Assembly (NCBI GenBank): GCA_002391275.1
Contig: DGSC01000025.1
Location: 1 to 31,184 of the forward strand
Direction: 5' to 3'
Length of the DNA: 31,184 nt
Origin: Prevotellaceae bacterium UBA4372
GTDB lineage: Bacteria; Bacteroidota; Bacteroidia; Bacteroidales; Bacteroidaceae
Position numbers and translations under genes: made by a program. Of this stretch, positions 15,098-23,632 are shown one piece after another; position 1 is the first letter of the stretch, and the number at the start of each line of letters is the position of its first letter. The notes beneath the pieces were generated by a model. The model saw nothing but the letters and a program-made list of their open reading frames with translations, searched no databases and was not told the DNA's origin.

Positions 15098-15171
15098 CGT
15101 GAAAAATTATAAATGAGAAAGAAAAGTGCTGTTAAATGATTATATTTAACGGGTAATTTATTAATGAAAAG

Positions 15172-15203
15172 TTTGTTTTTACGGATGTTTCATAGTACTT
15201 TTG
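15172..15203 (+). promoter_or_regulatory. Promoter of the Crp/Fnr-type regulator gene
   Basis: TTTG at 15172-15175 and TACTTTTG at 15196-15203 are separated by 20 bases, a full match to the Bacteroidetes TTTG / TAnnTTTG pattern. Transcription would begin near 15210. This rules out an upstream ATG at 15164 and places the true start at 15221. Confidence 0.75.
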
Positions 15204-15220
15204 CGCTCGAAAAGCAAAAA

Positions 15221-15904
15221 ATGACAGTTTCCAATAACAATATGTTCGACACGTTGCTGGGCTTACCTCTTTTTCAGGGATTGAGCCGCGACGATATGAC
15301 GCGTATCGTAGAGTCGTTGCGTCTGGATTTTGATACGTATGAGATTGGAAACCCACTCTGTCGTCAAGATGATGTGTGCACTCATGTGTTGTTCGTCATT
15401 GATGGATGTTTGCGCAAACGTACGTTGTCGGTCGACCGTAAGTGGGCGGTTGAAGAGGATCTGGGCACAGGAACGGTAGTTGGGCTGGAAGTGCTCTATG
15501 GCCGTAGACGCACGTACGAAAGCACCTGTACAACGCTACAGCCCACTCGTATGCTCATGATAGACAAGCGGACGATGGGAGCGCTCTTCCGTTATTTCGA
15601 GGTCATGCAACTGAATGCTTTCAACCACCTCACCAGTGTCATTGCACAGCATGAACAATTGGCCTGGCTGCCCACACCTCAGACGCTTGAAGGACGTATT
15701 GCAAGGTTCTTTCAAAGCCATGTCTCAAAACCTGCCGGACATAAGCGCTTCGATATTTCCTTGGCGACATTCGGGCGTCAGCTTGCAGAAGACCCGCGCT
15801 ACGTGAGCCGTGCATTACGCAGCATCGAAGCCAAGGGGCTCATCACTGTCGGGCGACGTTCGGTAGATATTCCGACGTTCGAGCGTTTGCTGCAAAACAT
15901 ATAA
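15221..15904 (+). CDS. Crp/Fnr family transcriptional regulator
   Basis: A 227-residue cytoplasmic regulator. An N-terminal cyclic-nucleotide-binding-type beta-barrel (residues about 10-125: LPLFQGLSRDDMTRIVESL, VLFVIDGCLRKRTLS) is joined by a long helix to a C-terminal winged helix (about 150-227: LEGRIARFFQSHV, FDISLATFGRQLAEDPRYVS, RALRSIEAKGLITV). No cysteine cluster of FNR type is seen, and the Arg and Glu of cAMP-binding CRP are not evident in the phosphate-binding loop, so the ligand is unknown. The frame is open back to 15164, but the promoter at 15172-15203 implies the start at 15221 with a very short leader. It precedes the M3 peptidase gene by 19 bases. Confidence 0.87.
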   Translation: MTVSNNNMFDTLLGLPLFQGLSRDDMTRIVESLRLDFDTYEIGNPLCRQDDVCTHVLFVIDGCLRKRTLSVDRKWAVEEDLGTGTVVGLEVLYGRRRTYESTCTTLQPTRMLMIDKRTMGALFRYFEVMQLNAFNHLTSVIAQHEQLAWLPTPQTLEGRIARFFQSHVSKPAGHKRFDISLATFGRQLAEDPRYVSRALRSIEAKGLITVGRRSVDIPTFERLLQNI

Positions 15905-15923
15905 TTTTTTATTACTACTTCGT

Positions 15924-18011
15924 ATGAACTGCTTATACAATAAAGACTACGGTACACCCCACAATACGCCACCGTTCGACCGCATCCACTTTGAGGATTA
16001 CGAGCCCGCAATCCTCGAAGGCATTCGGCAAGATGATGAGTTTATTGCCCGGATTGTAGCCAATAGCGAAGCTCCATCCTTCGACAATACCATCGCTGTG
16101 ACTACGCCCGATGACATGCTTGAGCGTGTGACCAAGATATTCTATAATTTGCTCTCGGCCAACACCGACGATGATATGGACGCGTTGGCACAGAAGCTGG
16201 CTCCGATTCTCACAGAACATGCAAATAATATCATGTTCAACCGTGAATATTTCGAGAGAGTGAAGGCCGTTTACGAGCTCTATTATCCCGAGCGCAAGCC
16301 AGAGGCTCGGGCCTTGACGGCAGAGGAACAGATGTTGCTGCGCAATGCTTACGAAGGTTTTGTACGTGCCGGTGTGGCTCTTGACGATGAACATCAGGCC
16401 CGATTGCGTGAGATCAACAACGAGATGAGTCTGCTAACCCTGCAGTTCTCGCAAAACAACCTGAAGGAAACCAATGCGTATGAACTCTTGCTAACCGATG
16501 AGGCCGACTTGAGCGGCTTGCCCGACACAGCACGTGAGGCTGCGGCACAAGCTGCTCGCGACAACAAAAAAGAAGGTTGGCTGTTCACACTCCATGCTCC
16601 ATCCTATGGCCCGTTTATCACCTACGCAGACAACAGAGAGCTGCGCAGACAGATGTACATGGCCAAGAATACGCTTTGTGTGAAGAATAATGAGTATAAC
16701 AACGAGGAAATCGTAAGGAAGATCGTAAATCTAAGGCTCGAAAGAGCTCAGATGCTGGGCTTCAATACTTTTGCCGATTATGTGCTCGTGCATCGTATGG
16801 CAGAGACTTCGGAACATGTCTACGATTTGCTTGACCAATTGATTGAGGCCTACATGCAGCCCGCACGTAAAGAGCTGGCAGAAATAGAGGCCATGGCACG
16901 CAAGGTGGAAGGCGACGACTTCAAACTCATGCCTTGGGATTTCTCTTACTATGGCCACAAGTTGAAGATGGAGCGCTATAATATAGATGCAGAAATGCTG
17001 CGCCCTTATCTTGAACTTTCTAAGGTCAAAGAAGGGGTGTTCGGCTTGGCTACGCGGTTGTATGGCATTACATTCCGTCGCAATGCAGACATCCCCGTGT
17101 ACCATCCCGACGTCGAAGCCTTTGACGTCCTGGATAAAGATGGCTCGTTCCTGGCCGTACTCTTCACAGACTTTCACCCACGCAAAGGTAAGCAGAGCGG
17201 TGCCTGGATGACAGCGTTTAAGGAGCAATGGATAGGCCCCGAAGACGATAATCCTACTCCCAATGACCCTTCGACATGGAAAAACAGCCGGCCGCAAGTG
17301 TCGTTGGTGATGAATTTCACTAAGCCTACAGACGAAAAACCCGCCTTGCTCACACTGGGCGAAGTGGAAACATTCCTGCATGAATTTGGTCATGCGTTGC
17401 ACGGTATCTTTGCGAACACACGCTTTGCGTCGCTCTCTGGAACAAATGTTTATTGGGATTTCGTGGAACTGCCTTCTCAGTTTATGGAAAACTATGCTGT
17501 TGAACCCGCTTTCCTCGCAACATTCGCAAAACATTACCAGACGGGGGAACCATTGCCCCAAGAGCTTGTGCAGCGAATCATAGATAGCCGGAATTTCAAT
17601 GTTGCCTATGCCTGCATACGGCAGGTGAGCTTCTGTCTCCTCGATATGGCATATTATACACGTACGACCCCGCTGACAAAAGATATCCGTTCCTTCGAAG
17701 CAGAGGCATGGAAACGTGTTCAACTCTTCCCAGAGGTGGAAGGTACCTGTATGAGTGTGCAGTTCTCACATATCATGTCTGGCGGTTATGCTGCAGGCTA
17801 TTATAGCTATAAATGGGCAGAGGTGCTCGATGCAGACGCATTCTCTGTTTTCAAGGAAGCCGGAATCTTTGATGCCGCTACGGCTCAGCGTTTTCGCGAC
17901 GAGATACTATCACGCGGCGGCACAGAACATCCCATGACACTCTATCGCCGTTTCCGTGGTGGCGAACCAACAATAGATGCTTTACTCATTCGCAATGGAA
18001 TCAAAAAATAA
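15924..18011 (+). CDS. dcp: M3 family zinc metallopeptidase, peptidyl-dipeptidase Dcp type
   Basis: A 695-residue zinc oligopeptidase of the thimet/Dcp family, the usual length for Dcp. The start MNCLYNKDYGTPHNTPPFDRI matches the family opening around PPFDxI. The zinc site is FLHEFGHALHG, with His486, Glu487 and His490 at the HEFGH core. Further family marks are SGTNVYWDFVELPSQFMENY after the zinc site and SHIMSGGYAAGYYSYKWAEV near the end. No signal peptide is visible, so it is probably cytoplasmic and degrades short peptides, cutting dipeptides from C-termini. It lies 19 bases after the Crp-type regulator and overlaps the deaminase gene. Confidence 0.93.
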   Translation: MNCLYNKDYGTPHNTPPFDRIHFEDYEPAILEGIRQDDEFIARIVANSEAPSFDNTIAVTTPDDMLERVTKIFYNLLSANTDDDMDALAQKLAPILTEHANNIMFNREYFERVKAVYELYYPERKPEARALTAEEQMLLRNAYEGFVRAGVALDDEHQARLREINNEMSLLTLQFSQNNLKETNAYELLLTDEADLSGLPDTAREAAAQAARDNKKEGWLFTLHAPSYGPFITYADNRELRRQMYMAKNTLCVKNNEYNNEEIVRKIVNLRLERAQMLGFNTFADYVLVHRMAETSEHVYDLLDQLIEAYMQPARKELAEIEAMARKVEGDDFKLMPWDFSYYGHKLKMERYNIDAEMLRPYLELSKVKEGVFGLATRLYGITFRRNADIPVYHPDVEAFDVLDKDGSFLAVLFTDFHPRKGKQSGAWMTAFKEQWIGPEDDNPTPNDPSTWKNSRPQVSLVMNFTKPTDEKPALLTLGEVETFLHEFGHALHGIFANTRFASLSGTNVYWDFVELPSQFMENYAVEPAFLATFAKHYQTGEPLPQELVQRIIDSRNFNVAYACIRQVSFCLLDMAYYTRTTPLTKDIRSFEAEAWKRVQLFPEVEGTCMSVQFSHIMSGGYAAGYYSYKWAEVLDADAFSVFKEAGIFDAATAQRFRDEILSRGGTEHPMTLYRRFRGGEPTIDALLIRNGIKK

Positions 18012-18420
18012 ACCCCTTGACATGCGTTATCTGCGCATGGCTCGCATCTGGAGCGAGAATAGCTATTGTCAGCGACGGCAGGTCGGAGCGCTGATAGTGA
18101 AAAACAAAATGATTATCAGCGACGGCTACAATGGAACACCGTCGGGCTTTGAGAATGTGTGCGAGGAAGATGGCGTGACCAAACCGTACGTGCTCCATGC
18201 CGAGGCAAATGCTATTACAAAGATTGCGCGTTCCAATAACAACTCAGAGGGAGCCACTCTCTATGTCACCGACTCGCCATGCATAGAATGTTCAAAATTG
18301 ATCATCCAAGCTGGCATCCGGCGGGTAATATATGCCCGCGATTACCGTCTTACTGATGGCGTAGACTTGCTGCGAAGGGCTGGTATCGAAGTAGAACACT
18401 TGCCTATAGAGGGATTCTAA
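17995..18420 (+). CDS. Deoxycytidylate deaminase (ComEB-like)
   Basis: A 141-residue zinc enzyme converting dCMP to dUMP for thymidylate synthesis. Zinc-site residues are His68 in HAEAN with Glu70 as proton shuttle, and Cys96 and Cys99 in PCIEC. GYNGTPSGFENVCEE and the ending typical of dCMP deaminases support the assignment over cytidine or tRNA deaminases. The start at 17995 was preferred over an in-frame ATG at 17977 because MESKNKPLDMRYLRMA begins the family core; it overlaps the M3 peptidase stop by 17 bases in another frame. It likely sits in one operon with the peptidase and the S41 protease. Confidence 0.9.
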   Translation: MESKNKPLDMRYLRMARIWSENSYCQRRQVGALIVKNKMIISDGYNGTPSGFENVCEEDGVTKPYVLHAEANAITKIARSNNNSEGATLYVTDSPCIECSKLIIQAGIRRVIYARDYRLTDGVDLLRRAGIEVEHLPIEGF

Positions 18421-18470
18421 CGCATTAAACGTCCAGAGTATTTAAAAATAATTTTCTACGAGCATAAATT

Positions 18471-20168
18471 ATGTCCACAAAGTCACGTCTTGTTCCGCTA
18501 TTGTTGGCCTTGGCTGTAGTCCTTGGCATATTTATCGGGACTTTTTATACAAGTCACTTTTCCGGCAACAGGCTTAACATCATTAACACCGGTAACAACA
18601 AATTGAATTATTTGTTGCAGATCATCGACAACAATTATGTTGATACCGTGAATGCTAATGACCTCGTCGAAGATGCGATGCCTTTAATCTTGGCTGAATT
18701 GGACCCTCACTCGAGCTATATCGGAGCAAGTGAAGCTGAGGAGAGTGTCGAAGAGTTGCGCGGCAGTTTCAGTGGTATTGGCGTAAGGTTTACTGTGCAG
18801 AATGATACGGTCAACGTGATGAATGTCATCAAAGGCGGACCGTCAGAGCAGGTAGGTATCTTGGCCGGAGACCGCATTGTTGCCGCTGACGACAGCACGC
18901 TTATTGCGAAATCAAGCCGCGATATAATGAAACGATTGAGAGGAGAGAAACATTCTAAGGTAAAACTGACGGTCGTTCGCCACGGACAATCCAAGCCATT
19001 GACCTTTACGGTAGAACGCGGAGATGTGCCTATAGAAAGTGTTGATGCCGCTTTCATGCTTGATAAGCACACGGGCTATATCTCTATAGAGAGTTTCGGG
19101 GAATCTACTTATCCTGAAATGCTTACTGCTTTGGCACAACTTAGTGCTCAGGGCATGGATAATCTCATTATCGATCTCAGGGGAAATCGAGGAGGATATA
19201 TGCAAACGGCTATTTTGATGGTGAATGAGTTCCTTCCTGCAGGACAACTTGTGGTTTACACCGAGGGACGCAAGTCGGCGCGTGAAGACTACCGCACCGA
19301 TGGCCATGGCTCATTCCAGAAGTTGCCTCTGGTGGTGTTGGTCGATGAGGGATCTGCCTCGGCATCTGAGATTTTTGCAGGCGCTATTCAGGATAACGAC
19401 CGTGGAACAATAATTGGCCGGCGTTCCTTTGGTAAGGGACTCGTGCAACAACCCATAGAATTCAAGGATGGCAGCATCGTGCGATTGACTGTTGCCCGCT
19501 ATTATACTCCTTCGGGAAGATGCATACAAAAACCTTATGTGAAAGGGCATGGGGAAGAGTATGAGAATGATTTAATAGCCCGATATGAAAGAGGAGAGTT
19601 TTTCTCAGCCGACAGTATTCATCAAGATGGCCCAGAGTATAAGACCAGGCTCGGTAGGACGGTTTATGGCGGTGGCGGCATCATGCCGGATATCTTTATT
19701 CCAGAAGATACCACTCTATATACGAGCTATTTCCGTGAGGCTGTGTTTACGGGACTGACCATTCAATTTGCATTCGCTTACACCGACCAGAATAGGCAAC
19801 AATTGCTTAGCTTTAAGAATGTTGAAGCGATGGAAAACTATCTCAGCCGCCAAAATTTATTGGAGCAATTCGCACGTTTTGGCGAGGAACATGGTTTGAA
19901 ACGTCGTAACCTTATGTTGCAACGGAGTGCTCCGCTCTTCGAGAAGAACATTATCGCAAACATCATATATAATGCTCAGGACCAAGTATGGCGATTGCAA
20001 TATATTTCGAAAACGGACCCCGCTATACTACGGGCATTAGAGATATTCAAGAGCGGAACAGCCAAGCCTAAAGGGCCGGGCTCCAAAGTGTCGTATTCTA
20101 TCAGCAATGATATGCGCATGCGTCTGCCTTCCTATCTTGCTAAATCTCATGTTTGCATGTATTCGTAA
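18471..20168 (+). CDS. S41 family C-terminal processing protease (CtpA/Prc-like)
   Basis: A 565-residue periplasmic serine protease. One N-terminal membrane segment (residues about 8-26, LVPLLLALAVVLGIFIGTF) anchors or exports it. A PDZ domain covers about 95-180 (GSFSGIGVRFTVQNDTVNV, GPSEQVGILAGDRIVAADD). The protease domain contains NLIIDLRGNRGGYM and the catalytic Ser/Lys dyad: by alignment with E. coli Prc (SASASE and FGKG, 25 residues apart) these are Ser297 and Lys322. A C-terminal extension of about 150 residues follows, as in other Bacteroidota members. It would trim or degrade envelope proteins from their C-termini. It starts 50 bases after the deaminase gene. Confidence 0.92.
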   Translation: MSTKSRLVPLLLALAVVLGIFIGTFYTSHFSGNRLNIINTGNNKLNYLLQIIDNNYVDTVNANDLVEDAMPLILAELDPHSSYIGASEAEESVEELRGSFSGIGVRFTVQNDTVNVMNVIKGGPSEQVGILAGDRIVAADDSTLIAKSSRDIMKRLRGEKHSKVKLTVVRHGQSKPLTFTVERGDVPIESVDAAFMLDKHTGYISIESFGESTYPEMLTALAQLSAQGMDNLIIDLRGNRGGYMQTAILMVNEFLPAGQLVVYTEGRKSAREDYRTDGHGSFQKLPLVVLVDEGSASASEIFAGAIQDNDRGTIIGRRSFGKGLVQQPIEFKDGSIVRLTVARYYTPSGRCIQKPYVKGHGEEYENDLIARYERGEFFSADSIHQDGPEYKTRLGRTVYGGGGIMPDIFIPEDTTLYTSYFREAVFTGLTIQFAFAYTDQNRQQLLSFKNVEAMENYLSRQNLLEQFARFGEEHGLKRRNLMLQRSAPLFEKNIIANIIYNAQDQVWRLQYISKTDPAILRALEIFKSGTAKPKGPGSKVSYSISNDMRMRLPSYLAKSHVCMYS

Positions 20169-20279
20169 CATAAGGTACTTGAAAGAATCAAAGGTAAATC
20201 TTGAATACGGATATACTATTATTGGAATAAAGAACCTTCCAAGCAAATAATATCCTTGAAATATTTTTTTGTGAAAATA

Positions 20280-20311
20280 TTTGGCTGTTCAAGCATAAGG
20301 CCATATATTTG
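20280..20311 (+). promoter_or_regulatory. Promoter of candidate short RNA
   Basis: TTTG at 20280-20283 and TATATTTG at 20304-20311, separated by 20 bases, match the Bacteroidetes TTTG / TAnnTTTG promoter exactly. The predicted start is near 20318, just before the hairpin at 20326-20378. Confidence 0.75.
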
Positions 20312-20317
20312 CACTCA

Positions 20318-20385
20318 GAAATAATACGCAACAATCAATGTCTGCCATGTTAAGTGGCACTCGACAGGATTGTTGCGTCTTTTTG
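20318..20385 (+). ncRNA. Candidate short structured RNA or attenuator leader (about 68 nt)
   Basis: Downstream of a consensus promoter lies one 53-base hairpin. Its outer stem is 11 perfect pairs, ACGCAACAATC (20326-20336) with GATTGTTGCGT (20368-20378). Above a small internal loop come TGTC/GACA and, past a three-base bulge, TGCCA/TGGCA with a seven-base loop. Five T follow (20380-20384), the form of an intrinsic terminator. The whole unit therefore specifies a transcript of about 68 bases ending 57 bases before the start of the small gene at 20442. It could be a stand-alone small RNA or a transcription attenuator for that gene. I could not match it to a named RNA family. It could also simply terminate the S41 protease transcript, with the promoter match coincidental. 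Confidence 0.55.
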
Positions 20386-20441
20386 TATGCACTACTTCCG
20401 TCGGGCTAATTCGTTCTTTTACTTATTGTTATTTTGTTTTT

Positions 20442-20924
20442 ATGATGAAAAGAAAAAGCTTTAGGCGGCCAAAGGTCAATTGCCTTTGTCGGTGTACATC
20501 ATCTGAAGGGGTAGTCTCTCTGACTCCATCTCTTGTCAATCTGGCCAAGAAGGATGCTATTAACACAATGTGTGCTTCACGCAGTACGAACACCATAGCT
20601 GCTGTAGCGGTGCGTACCGGTCAATTGTTTGAACAGACTGGCCATACCTTATTGGCCATTACGGTTTATCGAACTGCAATTAGTTGTATCACATCCATAG
20701 ATTCTTTCAGGGCTGAGAACTATTATCAGTTTGGCCCTTTACCATCAAATCCGCACCATCGATATTGGAGCGAGCGAATTAATGAAGCCGATGCCATAGA
20801 AGTTGCTGAACGCTTGGATGCGTTATATCGCAGAATCAACCTGCAGGGTTTCGCACACCAACAGCGCAGAATACGTTGGTACTATGAAAGCTTGTTCCGT
20901 TCTGTGTACAGTGCATGCATGTAA
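20442..20924 (+). CDS. Hypothetical protein of unknown function
   Basis: A 160-residue basic soluble protein starting MMKRKSFRRPKVNCLCRCTS. The frame is open back to 20370, inside the terminator hairpin, so the double ATG at 20442/20445 is the likely start. There is no signal peptide or membrane helix. A helical middle (VRTGQLFEQTGHTLLAITVY) is vaguely like a tetratricopeptide hairpin, and the C-terminal half is rich in Arg and aromatic residues (HQQRRIRWYYESLFRSV). Codon choice looks like that of the neighbours, which supports real coding. It stands alone between the candidate short RNA and a strong hairpin terminator. No family recognised. Confidence 0.55.
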   Translation: MMKRKSFRRPKVNCLCRCTSSEGVVSLTPSLVNLAKKDAINTMCASRSTNTIAAVAVRTGQLFEQTGHTLLAITVYRTAISCITSIDSFRAENYYQFGPLPSNPHHRYWSERINEADAIEVAERLDALYRRINLQGFAHQQRRIRWYYESLFRSVYSACM

Positions 20925-20934
20925 TTGTCAGGAA

Positions 20935-20992
20935 ACACCAAGGGCCCCTTCTTGCCTCCTGATAAAGGACGGCAAGAAGGGGCCCTTGGTGT
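20935..20992. terminator. Perfect 22-bp hairpin, bidirectional terminator
   Basis: Arms 20935-20956 and 20971-20992 are perfect reverse complements (core AAGGGCCCCTTCTTGCC) around a 14-base loop. TTTTT follows on the plus strand. It begins 10 bases after the small hypothetical gene and 11 bases beyond the end of the convergent transglutaminase gene, so it can serve both. Confidence 0.85.
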
Positions 20993-21003
20993 TTTTATGT
21001 ATG

Positions 21004-23508
21004 CTATAATTGGTGTATTACTTTCAGGAGCTGTTCGCCTATTCCTATTGTGTAGCCTTGTTGGACGTAAACGACTCGATTGAAGCTGTCGCAGATGAGG
21101 ATAATGGGTAAAGCTGCAGAGTTCAAGTGCATTTGTTCGACAACTTCTTTATAAATCATGCCATCAATGTCAGCTCCCCATGTAATTGTCGAAGGCAGGT
21201 TCTTGAATTCACTTGCGTTAAAGCGTCTGGCCATTTCTTTGTTTTCAAAAAGCAAAACAATCTTGCGCCCCCATCTTTCCAGACCATTCCCGACAGTTGC
21301 CAAATCGCGTAATATATGATTGCTTGGTTCGTGGTTGGGAGCTACGATTCCAAGGATATAATATCCTCGTCCACATGTGGCCAACAACGAAGTTGGAGCT
21401 GCTTCTTGACCATGAGCTCGTGCATCCAGATGACTTCCTGTAACGAATAATGGTTGGTAAAGATCTTCCGCATTCAGTGAACCTTTTACAGAAATCTTAT
21501 CCTCGCTCTTGCGTAAAGAGAAGGGTAGTTCTGTTGCTGTTCCGGCATTGATGGTGAATGCTTGCATAGATGCTAAAACGCTACCGTCAGCCATACGTGA
21601 ACCTGTTGTCAAGACATACAATCCCGCGTCAAGCTCAACTCCTTTGGCGAACGTGTTCTGGAATGTGGCTTCTTCAGGAAATGTCAATAAAGTCATTTTG
21701 CCATTATCAATTCGTGACAAGGTGAAATGTGTGTAATATTTAGCGTCAGGTACGTAGCTGTCAGGCTGATAGTTGAGCTTCAATAGACCTTTTTTGATGG
21801 AAATATGACCGTGTCTTGAAGTATTCGTCGCGTCAAAATCAACATCAACCCATTTCTTTGTCATATCTGTATATTGCACCTTCCCGTTGATTTCGTTTAT
21901 TCGGGCGATAATTCCAGCTGAACGGCATGCTGCAACAAAGAAAATGTTACGTCCAAGCTCATCAGACTTTTTACTTTTGTAGACGCCAATAGGTGTCGAA
22001 CGTAATCTCAGAGGATTGCGTTTCTCTATTAACGTGATGCTGTCGTTAACCCATTGCACTATCTCTTTGGCCGTCATTCCTTTGAATGCTTTACCAAGTA
22101 AAGCCTTGAAGGGTGTTAATCGCTCGTTTTCTATCCTTGGCGAGAGCAGATACTGCCTGACATTATCGGTATGGTAGTCAAAGTCTAAGGTGTTCTGATG
22201 ATGGAGGTTGTCAAGAAGAACATCGAGGGTTACATCGTGGAGGTCTTTGTCTGGTAGCACTTCAATTAATTTCGAGGCTACATCTTCTAAGCCGATTTTA
22301 GAAGCACTATCAACGAATTCTTGAATAACCCTGTAGTTGCCGCGGAAACGTTGATTGGGCATTGTTGCTTCGTAAGCATGCCGTATGCTGTCTTCGTACG
22401 CAAGTCTCATGTTGTTATGCTGTCTGAGAGCATCGCTGACAACTGGCAGTTTGGCACTTTGTGATGGGGGGACGATGTCTATAGGCAAGCCTTTATATAA
22501 ATCTGCCATGATCTCATCTTGTTTACTAAGAGTGAGTGTTACCTGAGGATCTTTGTTGAAATTAATTTTTTTATAGGCAATCTTATCGTCTTTTGAAGCC
22601 CAGACCAACAAGTCACCCAACCCTGCAGTTAATGAACATTGACCATTCCTGTCAGTTCTGCTTGTTGCTACAGTAAAGAACTCAGCATAATTATAAATCT
22701 TGAACGCTATATTTGCATTTTCTACAGGCTGTCCGTTGCTATCTACGATGGTAATAGTTACTTTCCTGGTAGGAGCATAGTTCGCCGTTACATTGATTTC
22801 GGTTAAACACTCTTCTTGCTTCACAATGTCTTCAGGACCATTGTATCGCCCGAACACTTTTGTGTGCATAAGCATTCCACGTGAAGCACTCTCATTAAAC
22901 CAACCCAAGTCGAGCACAGGCTCAGGTTCGCATGCCCCCAAGAAATGCCATTTCCCGTTAGCCCATGCTTCAACCCATGCATGATTGTCATCGGTATGTG
23001 CCCAACGAGGCGTGTAAACCTGTCGTGCAGGTATGCCAACTGTGCGTAATGCTGCAACCAAGAGAACTGATTCTTCGCCACAACGGCCGAAGGCAGTTCT
23101 AATGGTAGAAGCCGGACCTAAGGTTCGTGCGCTTGTTGGCCTGTATGTAACATGCTCGTGGCACCAATGATTTACTTCGAGGATGGCATCTTCCATGCTT
23201 CTTTGGCTTACTCGTTCAGCCAATTCTTCATAGTATATTGTGCGGAAATCATCGAGGTCTTCGTTGTTCACACGTACAGGAAGCACAAAATGTCTGAATT
23301 CTCGTTCAGGAATGTCTTTACCCCAAGGCATCTCAACCCGTGCTCTCAAGGCTATGGCTATTTGTTCGGCATAGTAGCTTTGGGGGTAATCTATACTGTC
23401 GGGCAGTGACATATTATCGTAGAGAAAGTCGAGATATTGCTGTTCGACATTCTTGTTGCATGCTGCAAATATGGTTATGCAAAGCAACAGGTATATTGCT
23501 TTTTTCAT
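21004..23508 (-). CDS. Lipoprotein with transglutaminase-like (cysteine protease-fold) domain
   Basis: An 834-residue exported lipoprotein. The N-terminus MKKAIYLLLCITIFAAC ends in a lipobox with Cys17. A transglutaminase-like domain spans about 110-205: the nucleophile is Cys143 in FGRCGEES and the base is His176 in DDNHAWVEAW. The expected acid after the Trp strand is not at its usual spot (KWHFLGACEPEPVLDLGWF), so Glu194 or Asp200 may take its place. A carboxypeptidase-regulatory-like beta domain follows at about 250-310 (VTITIVDSNGQPVENANIAF). The C-terminal end (about 700-834) resembles a thioredoxin-like segment (GRGYYILGIVAP, IVLLFENKE). Substrate unknown; peptide or cell-wall processing on the periplasmic side is possible. 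Confidence 0.85.
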   Translation of the reverse strand: MKKAIYLLLCITIFAACNKNVEQQYLDFLYDNMSLPDSIDYPQSYYAEQIAIALRARVEMPWGKDIPEREFRHFVLPVRVNNEDLDDFRTIYYEELAERVSQRSMEDAILEVNHWCHEHVTYRPTSARTLGPASTIRTAFGRCGEESVLLVAALRTVGIPARQVYTPRWAHTDDNHAWVEAWANGKWHFLGACEPEPVLDLGWFNESASRGMLMHTKVFGRYNGPEDIVKQEECLTEINVTANYAPTRKVTITIVDSNGQPVENANIAFKIYNYAEFFTVATSRTDRNGQCSLTAGLGDLLVWASKDDKIAYKKINFNKDPQVTLTLSKQDEIMADLYKGLPIDIVPPSQSAKLPVVSDALRQHNNMRLAYEDSIRHAYEATMPNQRFRGNYRVIQEFVDSASKIGLEDVASKLIEVLPDKDLHDVTLDVLLDNLHHQNTLDFDYHTDNVRQYLLSPRIENERLTPFKALLGKAFKGMTAKEIVQWVNDSITLIEKRNPLRLRSTPIGVYKSKKSDELGRNIFFVAACRSAGIIARINEINGKVQYTDMTKKWVDVDFDATNTSRHGHISIKKGLLKLNYQPDSYVPDAKYYTHFTLSRIDNGKMTLLTFPEEATFQNTFAKGVELDAGLYVLTTGSRMADGSVLASMQAFTINAGTATELPFSLRKSEDKISVKGSLNAEDLYQPLFVTGSHLDARAHGQEAAPTSLLATCGRGYYILGIVAPNHEPSNHILRDLATVGNGLERWGRKIVLLFENKEMARRFNASEFKNLPSTITWGADIDGMIYKEVVEQMHLNSAALPIILICDSFNRVVYVQQGYTIGIGEQLLKVIHQL

Positions 23509-23552
23509 TTTGATAAATATTGTAACATGTTGATTTAGTAATCCTACAAAAA

Positions 23553-23599
23553 AAAACGCAAAGGCGTGCAGATATATTATCTCAACGTCTTTGCGTTTT
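23553..23599 (-). terminator. Terminator of the NTF2-like gene
   Basis: Arms 23553-23567 and 23585-23599 (AAAACGCAAAGGCGT / ACGTCTTTGCGTTTT) pair with a single wobble. On the minus strand a run of nine T-equivalents follows the stem. It lies 34 bases after the stop of the gene at 23633-24130 and separates it from the transglutaminase gene. Confidence 0.82.
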
Positions 23600-23632
23600 C
23601 TTTTATCTCGTTAATATTTTTGGGTTTTAGCT

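Noticed and set aside
15164..15220. Upstream ATG as the start of the Crp/Fnr regulator
   Set aside because: A consensus promoter covers 15172-15203, so a transcript from it would not contain that ATG, and the extra residues do not belong to the family.
16731..17723. Minus-strand open frame of 330 codons
   Set aside because: It lies opposite the M3 peptidase, including its HEFGH zinc site; the product is Cys/His-rich in the way of a shadow frame.
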